Source of the DNA: Amoebophrya sp. AT5.2 | Lineage: Eukaryota; Sar; Dinophyceae; Syndiniales; Amoebophryaceae | Reading direction: 5' to 3' | Assembly (NCBI GenBank): GCA_005223375.1 | Contig: RXOD01004806.1 | Location: forward strand, 1 to 18,157 | Length of the DNA stretch: 18,157 bases | Part shown: piece by piece, positions 8,658-16,028 of the stretch | Position numbering within the stretch: position 1 is the stretch's first letter | Layout: every line of letters begins with the position of its first letter | The notes under the pieces: generated by a model | Told to the model about the DNA's origin: nothing | Seen by the model: the letters and a program-made list of their open reading frames with translations, nothing else | Databases searched by the model: none | Translations under genes and position numbers: made by a program

Positions 8658-9881
8658 TCAAGCTTCCTTGCGGAACGTATCCACGAAGCGCCGCCACTCG
8701 ATGCGAACGTCGTATGGGACTCTGTCACGGTCGTTGGCGTCCTTCTCCCCTAGCAAGACCTGGAGAGCGACACGCGACACACGTGGCAGCAGCCTCTTCC
8801 TTTCACCAGCGCCGGCTTGCTTTTCCTGAAAACGCATGCGCGGTGTCGACACCAGACCCGCCGCAGTGGACCTTAGCCGGATGGGCGTCCTCCTCGTTCT
8901 CGTCCCGTCCTCCAATCCGGAGAACGAGGGCGGAGCAGGAGAAACACCATCTTCCTCAATCCTCGACGCCCCCTCCTTCGGGTAGAGTAGACCCAAGTGG
9001 TCTCGGTCCCAAGCCGGGTCGCACAGGCCTCTCAAGTGCTTGTAGTCGAACGTGTAGGTGAACGAGATGCGCGGCGCATCGAGCGTCGCGGCGAGCGACC
9101 CATTTTCAGTGATCTCCGTCGAACCGTAGCTTACTTGCAACTGGTAGCTCGGCCCGCAAACGGAGCCGAGCCCATCCTGTAAAACGGGGCCGATGATAGA
9201 CATCCGCCGCTGCCCCCAGTTCCAACGGTTCGTGCGGTTCCTCCATCCCTCTACGGTCCGCGCCGGAGGCTGCAAATGCAGCGCGTCGTCTTCGCTCCTC
9301 TGGTTGCCCTCCGCCCTGAAGAACTCCCGCAGGCGGTTTTGCATAGCCTCCAAGCGTTGCGCGGAGTAGAACTCGGTGGAAGACGTAATCGAAGACGTAG
9401 TCGCGAAGCCTGGAAGAGGAAAATTAAACCAGCTCCCAGCTCCGTTCTTCACGCGGACCCGAGTCTCCAGCAACCGCCACTCCTCCTGAGCCATAATCCG
9501 GACCGATGAAGGAGTCCGAGCACCAACCGGCAAATTCCTCACAAAAGGCTTCACGTGCTTTGCGACCGAAACTATATCAAGACCATCACCATCGTTATCT
9601 TCACCAGCTGTCGGAGAAGTCTGAGTAGACCCAGTAGATCTTCTCTTCGTCTTAAGAAGTTGTTTTTGCACTACCTGGCCGATAGAGGAAAGGAACTTTG
9701 CTACGGCTACGGCCCCTGGCCCTGCTGCTTCCTCCTTATTATTCTTATTCAGCCTTGCGGCAATCGAGACGAGACCTTCCGCATCGTACTCAAAGAGGGA
9801 AGAGAAATGTTGCGGCCGTTCTTTTTCTTCTGGTTCATCTTCCGACTGATCTTCTGTGTTAGCAGCCTTCAATGTCCGCAT
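8658..9881 (-). CDS. Hypothetical protein, 407 codons from the first ATG, 5' end uncertain
   Basis: I do not recognise this protein. The first ATG in the frame is at 9881, but the same frame is open upstream to a TGA at 10139-10137 inside the adjacent transposon repeat. The upstream part reads like protein (for example ARALLARLIARSGFATRRFA, then NEEKHELVAFEVGAKAF). This resembles a mitochondrial presequence or the inside of a longer protein rather than a leader. The body has an acidic EDQSEDEPEEKE patch, a basic KQLLKTKRR segment, and a more structured C-terminal half with Trp-rich VEGWRNRTNRWNWGQRR and APRISFTYTFDYKHLRGL. No transmembrane helix is evident. The transposon edge at 10061 lies only 180 bp from the ATG. 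The true start may be an exon that has been displaced or lost. Confidence 0.55.
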   Translation of the reverse strand: MRTLKAANTEDQSEDEPEEKERPQHFSSLFEYDAEGLVSIAARLNKNNKEEAAGPGAVAVAKFLSSIGQVVQKQLLKTKRRSTGSTQTSPTAGEDNDGDGLDIVSVAKHVKPFVRNLPVGARTPSSVRIMAQEEWRLLETRVRVKNGAGSWFNFPLPGFATTSSITSSTEFYSAQRLEAMQNRLREFFRAEGNQRSEDDALHLQPPARTVEGWRNRTNRWNWGQRRMSIIGPVLQDGLGSVCGPSYQLQVSYGSTEITENGSLAATLDAPRISFTYTFDYKHLRGLCDPAWDRDHLGLLYPKEGASRIEEDGVSPAPPSFSGLEDGTRTRRTPIRLRSTAAGLVSTPRMRFQEKQAGAGERKRLLPRVSRVALQVLLGEKDANDRDRVPYDVRIEWRRFVDTFRKEA

Positions 9882-10060
9882 CTGTAGTTGCGAAAACGCC
9901 TTCGCGCCTACTTCAAACGCCACCAACTCGTGCTTCTCCTCGTTGTAAACGCTTCTGTTTTCCGAAGCGAAGCGACGCGTTGCGAATCCGCTGCGAGCGA
10001 TTAACCGAGCCAGTAACGCTCTTGCCGTTAAGTTTTGCGCCACCCTTTTGTTCTTCCCAT

Positions 10061-10309
10061 AAATATAGCAGTGCCCGGCGTGGCTCGTGCGCGCACAAGC
10101 ACAAGAAACGTAACATGGCTGAGTGATAGGGAGTAGTCAGATCAGAACCAAGTACAGACTACGACCGATTGGGCGGAGCACCACGAACGCCCCCCGGAGG
10201 GCCTGGAGTGACAGAGTACCGAATAGAGCCAGGACCGAGGGCGGAAGTGAAGCTCGAACCGAAAGCGGAGCATACGGCGCACCCAACTGGTGACACGAAA
10301 GAAGCGCCA
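10061..10309 (-). repeat. B2 terminal direct repeat of the retrotransposon
   Basis: This 249-bp copy matches 10588-10836 at 247 of 249 positions, at a fixed offset of 527 bp. Similarity stops abruptly at both ends: ...cccat|aaatatagc on the left and gcgcca|gg on the right. Its left end is taken as the 3' boundary of the element next to host DNA. Confidence 0.9.
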
Positions 10310-10587
10310 GGAACCAGTTTGGTGTAGCAAGAGTGCTAGCTCAGCTAACGGCTGTAGCGTAGGCTGACTTTAGTTGAGTAGGAGGGTGGGATGGTGGGAG
10401 AAAAAAGATAGGCGAAAGGCGAGATGCATCGAGAGAGGAATTCAACACGATGGAGATGTAGAGCCCTTGAGATTGACCGAAATACGAGTGAGCCAACGAT
10501 GATTCGACGAGAGAAGAACGACAGCCATGAGAGAGAGAAGTAGGGCTTCTCGAGCCCCGCCAGCACTGCAGATATTTATGCCGTAAG
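10310..10587 (-). repeat. A2 segment between the two B repeats
   Basis: This 278-bp segment between B2 and B1 has no coding potential that I can support. By the split-repeat model it should be identical to A1 at the far 5' end of the element. No second copy is seen inside this window, which is consistent with A1 lying beyond the right edge. The A label is therefore an inference from position. Confidence 0.6.
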
Positions 10588-10601
10588 AAATATAGCAGTG
10601 C
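10563..10601. promoter_or_regulatory. Candidate tyrosine recombinase core site at the A2/B1 junction
   Basis: The left arm gcactgc-ag-atattt (10563-10577) and right arm aaatat-a-gcagtgc (10588-10601) are inverted copies, with 13 paired bases and a small bulge. They flank a 10-bp spacer, atgccgtaag. This geometry resembles a tyrosine recombinase core site with two half-sites and a short crossover region. The junction of A2 and B1 falls at the inner edge of the right arm. In the split-repeat replication model this junction reproduces the one formed in the circular DNA intermediate. It could instead be an RNA hairpin. Confidence 0.5.
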
Positions 10602-10836
10602 CTGGCGTGGCTCGTGCGCGCACAAGCACAAGAAACGTAACATGGCTGAGTGATAGGGAGTAGTCAGATCAGAACCAAGTACAGACTACGACCGATTGGG
10701 CGGAGCACCACGAACGCCCCCCGGAGGGCCTGGAGTGACAGAGTACCGAATAGAGCCAGGACCGAGGGCGGAAGTGAAGCTCGAACCGAGAGCGGAGCAT
10801 ACGGCGCACCCAACTGGTGACACGAAAGAAGCGCCA
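10588..10836 (-). repeat. B1 internal direct repeat of the retrotransposon
   Basis: This is the second copy of the 249-bp repeat at 10061-10309. The two differ at cctggcg versus cccggcg near the left end and at ccgagagc versus ccgaaagc near the right end. It lies downstream of the recombinase gene in element orientation. Confidence 0.9.
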
Positions 10837-11199
10837 CATGATGTCTAGTGAGTTTGGGAATGCGAGATTAGATCGTGTCCACGTTGAAGCTAGACGGGTA
10901 TAAGAGTGGCCAGTTGGTTGAGAACGTTGAATAGCGTGTGAACATGAGATCGGAGTGAACAAAGTGGTACTACATGTAGTACTACAGTAGCTCGGGGCGC
11001 ACTGTAAAGCCCGACGGGATTAGGAGTGGAGTGCCAGCTTGTAAACAGAGATGCGGCACCCGTTTTGACCAAGAGAGTGTACACGGATTTCGGATTTGGC
11101 AGGGGCGGCAGGTTTTCTCCTTTTGGAGGCTCAGGCTTGATGAATGTAGGTTTTGACCTGGTGGAATTTGCATTGGAATCAAGGATCTTGGAATGGGAA
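10837..11199 (-). other. Untranslated region between the recombinase gene and B1
   Basis: This 363-bp stretch lies after the recombinase stop codon within the element. It has no convincing open frame. It contains a perfect 16-bp palindrome, gtactacatgtagtac, at 10967-10982. The rest shows no repeat or motif that I recognise. Confidence 0.6.
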
Positions 11200-12402
11200 C
11201 TAGTTGTTGTTTGCGAAGAAGTCGTCAACGAATTGGTGGATCATGAACTTTGCAGAAATGTAATGGATGGCATCTTGCGCGTAGACCTCCGTCCACATGT
11301 ATGACCCGGAGGTCCATGCAAACGCGTCGTTCACTTTCTTCATGAAGTTCCGATAAGCCTTCGAAGGCTCGCCGTTGATCTTCGGGAGAAGTCCCAACTC
11401 AGCTGCTCGGCGGCGGAGATAGATCGCCAAAGCTCTGCGGACTCCATGAGATGTGGTGCCGAGCTTGTTCGCGATCTGGTCGCGATCGTACTCTTCAACC
11501 GGGAAGACGCCCGGTTGGAAGACGGGTTCTGGAATGTAGCAGAAGAAAGGCTGTCCGGGGTTCGGAATGGACTTGACGGACGGCACTTGACACTTCACGA
11601 ACTTGCGCTCTGGCATCACGATCGAAGAGAGCTCGGGTCGGATGCTTGCGAAGCTGTCCTTGCGCAGGCCAGTGCCTGCCCACATGATGAAGATGGCTTG
11701 CTCCCGCGGGTTGAGCGATGAGACTCGGTCAACGTCCGGAGGCACCGCACGGCACGGGCGGAACTGCTGTCTGTAGCTGTTCAAGTTGTTGAACGTGAGC
11801 TGTTGGAGTTGGCCAGCTTGCGAGTTGTGGCGCTCGAGGGCGCACAAGCTTCGGAGTCGCTGTGCCACTAGGGACACATAAGCTTGTGGAGCTTGAATTT
11901 CCCGGTCGTAAAGCCAGTGTCCGAACAACTGCAAGCTACTCCACAACACGTTGGGGCGTCGGGCACGGAGGAGCTCATATTTTTTCTGTGTGTCTACACT
12001 TTTTGGCTCCCAGAATGCTTCAGGTAGATGGTGGTATGCGTACCACATCCAGACTCGCCACTTACTATTCCGATTCTGTATTCCGCTGGTGGTTTGTGAG
12101 TGCGAGACTTCTTCCGGCCAGATGAAGAGCGAGCACGCGGGCGGGATCGGCCAGGCGGCACTGACAGTTCGAGGAACTATGTTCTCGGCCCTGGGCCGCT
12201 TGGGGTCCTCACTCATATTGGCCCACCATTCGAGTGTTTTGAACTGGTGTGCGCCATTGTAGTGATTGTTAACTTTACCGCACGCAACATCTTCCGAAGA
12301 TGGTTTGATTTCATGCGGCAACTTCCATCCGTGAGCTTTGAAGAATAATGCTTGCTCAATGGATAGCTCTCCCGACTTGAATATATTGCTTTTATTCGGC
12401 AT
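11200..12402 (-). CDS. Tyrosine recombinase of the retrotransposon
   Basis: This 400-residue protein is the likely integration enzyme, acting on a circular DNA copy of the element. Three parts of the tyrosine recombinase fold are visible in order. The box I arginine sits in WAGTGLRKDSF (R247). The HxxR motif is in TTSHGVRRALAIYL (H319, R322). An aromatic and tyrosine pair near the C-terminus, W370 and Y374 in SYMWTEVYAQDA, is the best candidate nucleophile region, although Y381 is also possible. Residues 130-230 look helical and probably correspond to the core-binding domain. The ATG at 12402 has A at -3. The frame is intact. It is a separate frame 275 bp downstream of the RT stop, unlike DIRS1, where the recombinase frame overlaps RT-RNase H. 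Alternatives such as a host crypton-type recombinase are unlikely given the neighbours. Confidence 0.85.
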   Translation of the reverse strand: MPNKSNIFKSGELSIEQALFFKAHGWKLPHEIKPSSEDVACGKVNNHYNGAHQFKTLEWWANMSEDPKRPRAENIVPRTVSAAWPIPPACSLFIWPEEVSHSQTTSGIQNRNSKWRVWMWYAYHHLPEAFWEPKSVDTQKKYELLRARRPNVLWSSLQLFGHWLYDREIQAPQAYVSLVAQRLRSLCALERHNSQAGQLQQLTFNNLNSYRQQFRPCRAVPPDVDRVSSLNPREQAIFIMWAGTGLRKDSFASIRPELSSIVMPERKFVKCQVPSVKSIPNPGQPFFCYIPEPVFQPGVFPVEEYDRDQIANKLGTTSHGVRRALAIYLRRRAAELGLLPKINGEPSKAYRNFMKKVNDAFAWTSGSYMWTEVYAQDAIHYISAKFMIHQFVDDFFANNN

Positions 12403-12677
12403 TCTGATGCTTCATACAGAAAGAACAAAGCTAGTTTTGTGCTGGTGGGGGATTTTTCTTGTTGGTGATTTTTCAGTGCAAAATTCGGGGCAGAAGTTCA
12501 GCTTAGCTTGCCTCATCCATCCTGCAGCGACGGTGATTGAGAAAGAGAGTTCGATACCACAGCAAAAGAAAGCTCGATAAGATGCAAAAGTAAAGTTCTA
12601 CGAAGAAGCAAAAATCGAGTTCGAGGAGCAGGCTCTACGAGCGTTTTCCCAGTCAGACGAAAAGTACGGATGCAGTT

Positions 12678-15041
12678 CTACGGATTTTCCCCAATGTCGA
12701 AGCCGAGGACGAGCTCAGTACTGACATTGACTACATCACTCGCTACTCGCTGGAGGACGTCCTTGATGTAATCTTCCTTGTGAGGGAAGGTGGTACCGTA
12801 CGCCTTACCAAGCACTTCGAGCATTTCTACGCGCGTGCACGCATCGCTCGGATTTGCATCTGTGTTGATATAGGCGTAGAAGTTAAGTGTGTCGCTGTGC
12901 ATGTTGAAGTTCGTTATCGACGCAACCACCGCAGTACCGGTCGCGTTGGCTAGTATTCCTTTTACTATGCCGTAGCAGGCCGGTGAGTTGTCGCAGTGCA
13001 TCACCACGCTGTGGTGTTGCAGCTGATCCTTGTAGATAATTTGCGCCATGTACACCGCGACTAATTCGTAGACCATAATCGGGTGCCGGCGTAGCGGCAT
13101 CGGAGTGTGCTTTTGGTCGATATGTAATGAGAATCCTTCGGACTTTCCATCCGGCGAGAAGAGGAGGCCCCCTAGGGCGACTCTCCCGTTCTTATCCATG
13201 GATGCGTCCGTCATGACATGGATTCTTCCCTTCACAGCGACGTCCAACCTAATGACCATGGGCTCCCTCAGCTCGACATGTTCACACATCTTTTTCGTGA
13301 GTATCTTGAGCATCTTGATGACCTTGATGCTTTTCATCATGTTCTTAAACTTGCCGTAGGACGTGATGAGATGATAGATGTGGCGAGTGAGTGGAACGCC
13401 TTTTTTAACGTTCCGCCAGTACGTGCAGTGAATAAACAATCCATTCAACTCCTCCAGCAGATGAAAGAGGTCACTGATGTGGTCCTCCTGCACCTGCTTC
13501 GGCGCGTATTGAAAGCGATTGAGGTGTTTCCACGCCTCGCGCACCTTCTCAGCGACATCCTGCACCTTCTTTTCCGTGAGGCGGACCTCGACCCGGTCGG
13601 GGAAAGTAATGAACTCGATTCCTAACAACTCGATGGCCGTGCCTAGAGGGGCTACCTCGCACTTTTGCGGTTCGACCGCGATCCCCAGCAGTGCTAACAT
13701 CTGGCGGATCGCTTTCATGTAGATCTTCCCGAGCGGCTCCGTACAGCAGAAGATGATGTCGTCAATGTATACTACCGCCGGGATACGGAGTAGATCATTG
13801 ACTATATGATTTATTAATTCAGATATCGCACCCACGAAGCCGAAGACGCTGTGAACGTTCCCGAAGCTAAGGGCGTCCAAACGCCCAAACTCGAACTTCT
13901 TTGTTGACGGGTTGTAAACCTGGAAGTAGTTCCTCGAAGGATCCTTCACAGCAAGTTGAAGATGTGCTTGGTAGAGGTCCAGCTTACCAAAGCACGGCAG
14001 GTACGAGGGCCCGTCGTACTTTGGTATGCTCTTCGGGAGTCTAGAAGTATCACGCCGCGTCATCTTCTCTCCCCCCTTCTGCTTGCGGTTTTCTGTCACC
14101 GATGCTGTGATCTCATCTTTGCCCTGCGTGATGGTATCGCTCAGCGTCGGGCTCGCGGCGTAGAGCACCATGTCGACCAGGTTCGGGGTGCCTGGTAGCT
14201 CCATGCGTTCTTGAATAGGGGAGGTGACTTGATTGCGGAGGCGCTCGTTGGCGATCGGTCTCACCTTTCGCCACTCCTGCGTCTCGTAATTCCATTTCTG
14301 GCCGAGCCTGAGTACATAGAGAAACAAAGTAATGATGGCTAGTCTAGGATTTGTTGATCGATAGATGAATGGAAGAATGAATAAAAAAGGTAAATCACAA
14401 GTACCCGAAGTATGGGAAGACCCATGTCTTCGATGGGACTTCTTTCTTCTCGACTTTGACAGCGTGCGGCCCCTTCCATAACTGCTCGACTGCCTCGTAG
14501 CAGCGTTTGCTGGGTTCGTTTTGAGATCCTCGAAGCCGTTGGGTTCTTCCCGCCACTTGGCTAGGAGGTCGATCTGGGCGATGGCTCTGCTGACGTCGGT
14601 TTCTGCTTCGAGGATGGCCTTTTTCTCCTTCGCCGTGAGCTTCTTGGCGTCGGGCCAGCATCCGTAGATGGGGGCCTTTCCTTCGACACCAAAACCGGAG
14701 TTGATCAGGCCTCTACGGCTGTAGTTCTGCTCCCTGATTTCGGGGGTCGTGAAATCGAGGCACTCGGCTATCATCCACAAGAGCTTGGGGCTCAGCTCTC
14801 GTGTGCCGTATTCGCGGTCGTAGTTGATGTAGCTCCTTGAAATCGCCTGTCTGTGGGGGGCGACTTCGAGCCAGTTGCGGTAGTAGTCCGCATCCTCGGC
14901 TTCATCTCTTCTAGCGGTCCACTCCTTGATGATTTTCTGGAGGCGCTCTTCCTCCTGCAGTTGTTGTCGCTGCGCATCGATGGCCGCGAGGATCCGCAGC
15001 TCATCCAGAGATTTTTTGCGCATCGTAGAAAGAACTCCCAT
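12678..15041 (-). CDS. Reverse transcriptase-RNase H of the retrotransposon, one intron and one apparent frameshift
   Basis: This is the polymerase that copies element RNA to DNA. The straight frame from ATG 15041 (context ATCACCATGG) is open for 787 codons, but part of it is misread. From about 14520 to 14405 the protein-like frame is one base off (KRCYEAVEQLWKG, then KTWVFPYFG), and a GT-AG intron at 14404-14308 brings it back. In uncorrected numbering, RT motif A is KLDLYQAHLQLAV (353-365), motif B is around RLDALSFGN (387-395), and the catalytic box is VYIDDII (424-430). RNase H follows with VMTDAS (D612), YELVAVY (E659), HCDNSPA (D684) and NPSDACTR (D733). The first 160 residues are helical and charged, with no known domain. 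The hydrophobic stretch at 215-245 in the unspliced reading is intron sequence, not a membrane helix. No protease or integrase domain is visible. Confidence 0.88.
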   Translation of the reverse strand: MGVLSTMRKKSLDELRILAAIDAQRQQLQEEERLQKIIKEWTARRDEAEDADYYRNWLEVAPHRQAISRSYINYDREYGTRELSPKLLWMIAECLDFTTPEIREQNYSRRGLINSGFGVEGKAPIYGCWPDAKKLTAKEKKAILEAETDVSRAIAQIDLLAKWREEPNGFEDLKTNPANAATRQSSSYGRGRTLSKSRRKKSHRRHGSSHTSGTCDLPFLFILPFIYRSTNPRLAIITLFLYVLRLGQKWNYETQEWRKVRPIANERLRNQVTSPIQERMELPGTPNLVDMVLYAASPTLSDTITQGKDEITASVTENRKQKGGEKMTRRDTSRLPKSIPKYDGPSYLPCFGKLDLYQAHLQLAVKDPSRNYFQVYNPSTKKFEFGRLDALSFGNVHSVFGFVGAISELINHIVNDLLRIPAVVYIDDIIFCCTEPLGKIYMKAIRQMLALLGIAVEPQKCEVAPLGTAIELLGIEFITFPDRVEVRLTEKKVQDVAEKVREAWKHLNRFQYAPKQVQEDHISDLFHLLEELNGLFIHCTYWRNVKKGVPLTRHIYHLITSYGKFKNMMKSIKVIKMLKILTKKMCEHVELREPMVIRLDVAVKGRIHVMTDASMDKNGRVALGGLLFSPDGKSEGFSLHIDQKHTPMPLRRHPIMVYELVAVYMAQIIYKDQLQHHSVVMHCDNSPACYGIVKGILANATGTAVVASITNFNMHSDTLNFYAYINTDANPSDACTRVEMLEVLGKAYGTTFPHKEDYIKDVLQRVASDVVNVSTELVLGFDIGENP
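14308..14404 (-). other. GT-AG intron inside the RT gene
   Basis: A 97-nt AT-rich segment with donor TTCGG|GTACTTGTG and acceptor TATGTACTCAG|GCTCGG, phase 2. It is pyrimidine-rich and happens to stay open in the straight frame, where it encodes an implausible hydrophobic run (PFLFILPFIY...). The protein-like upstream frame ends at TGA just after the donor, so splicing is needed to join it to GQKWNYETQEWRK. Confidence 0.75.
14519..14522 (-). other. Apparent one-base frameshift in the RT gene at an A run
   Basis: On the minus strand the sequence is CTCAAAACGAAC. Upstream, frame 1 reads WREEPNGFEDLK. Downstream, the protein-like sequence NEPSKRCYEAVEQLW is in the next frame. Either one A has been lost from a run of five, or the ribosome slips back one base on AAA. 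A sequencing or assembly indel in the homopolymer is also possible. Confidence 0.65.
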
Positions 15042-16028
15042 GGTGATAACAAGGGGAATAACTAAATGAAAGTTCGGGGGATATCTACTTCGGGGCTGAT
15101 AGGTAGTTTTTTGGATGGAAGAGTTAGGATTGATTGGGTTGAGAGAAGAATTGAGGTGTCGGCTTCGGTTTTATCGATGCGCTCATCTCTCATCCCTCAC
15201 GGCGCAGCTCGCGGCGTTTGTTCGCGACGACGAGGAAACACGCACTGACAACTACATAAAGTTGCGCGTCTGCGGCGATAGTTTTTGTTTTTAAAGGAAG
15301 TTGCTCATCCAGGATAGGCGTAGATCAGCCCACGCACTCCTGTTCAACTTGCGTTCATTTGCTCACGGACACTGTTCAACACTACTTTCATCGCAACCGC
15401 TTTGCAGTATCGTAGATACTGTGTGGGCCAGTCGTTTTCAGCAGGCTACTAGGTGACATAGTGACTTTAAACAAAACTGGTCGAGCGCTTTCGCCAGCTC
15501 TGCTGCTGGCGGACAGCCGCAGTCTACTAGGTAGGCAAGTTGCTGTCTAGTAATGCTAGTTAGTCGCTAACTCAAGAAATCAGAGTTCGACTCAAGAAGC
15601 AGAGTAATAGATTGTATCTTTATACTCATTGCTGGTGGAGCGTCAAGGCAGGTCTCAAAGGAGGCACTGCTATCAAGATATAAATTAAGTTCAACAACTC
15701 ATCGTCATCACAGTCGGTGGCTCTGATGTTTCTAGAGCTTTAATTTAGTTCAAACCGGATAGAGCCAAAATTGTTTTCGTACTGAATTTAGTAGTGCACA
15801 ATAGTTTTTTGAGTTCGATACAACAGCTGTTGGATTGGGCCGGCCAGAGATTTTCATTTGTTTTCACAATAGCCAACTTATCATTAGTGCGTTGTTAGCG
15901 GGTTGGTACATAACATATTCTTACTATCATTGAATTGGAGCTAGATCTTTTGTTAGTACTAATTAAAGCAAGATGCGAACCTGAAGAGAAGGGCGTGTCG
16001 CCCTGGTCGAACTAGACAGTCGGCACTT
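15042..16028 (-). other. Spacer between gag and RT genes of the retrotransposon
   Basis: This 987-bp AT-richer stretch has no open frame I would defend on either strand. Just before the RT start codon the minus strand is pyrimidine-rich (AACCCAATCAATCCTAACTC, then CATTTAGTTATTCCCC), which suggests a leader or a splice acceptor region. A short hairpin, cgccagc (15492-15498) and gctggcg (15505-15511), is present. How the RT frame is expressed is not evident; a separate promoter or splicing from the gag transcript are both possible. Confidence 0.5.

Noticed and set aside
10341..10643. Small minus-strand frames beginning MLRFLCLCAHEPR in both B repeats
   Set aside because: The two frames share only the stretch encoded by the repeat and diverge at its edge, so they are by-products of the repeated DNA and not a conserved peptide.
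10061..10836. LTRs of a Gypsy- or Copia-type retrotransposon
   Set aside because: Both repeat copies lie on the same side of the coding region, the element has a tyrosine recombinase and no DDE integrase, and no primer-binding site next to a repeat was seen.
10061..10836. CRISPR array or satellite
   Set aside because: There are only two copies of a 249-bp unit with a single intervening segment, next to a retrotransposon; the unit is not short or serially repeated.
14308..14404. A transmembrane segment in the RT protein
   Set aside because: The hydrophobic residues come from an AT-rich, phase-consistent GT-AG intron read in frame by chance.
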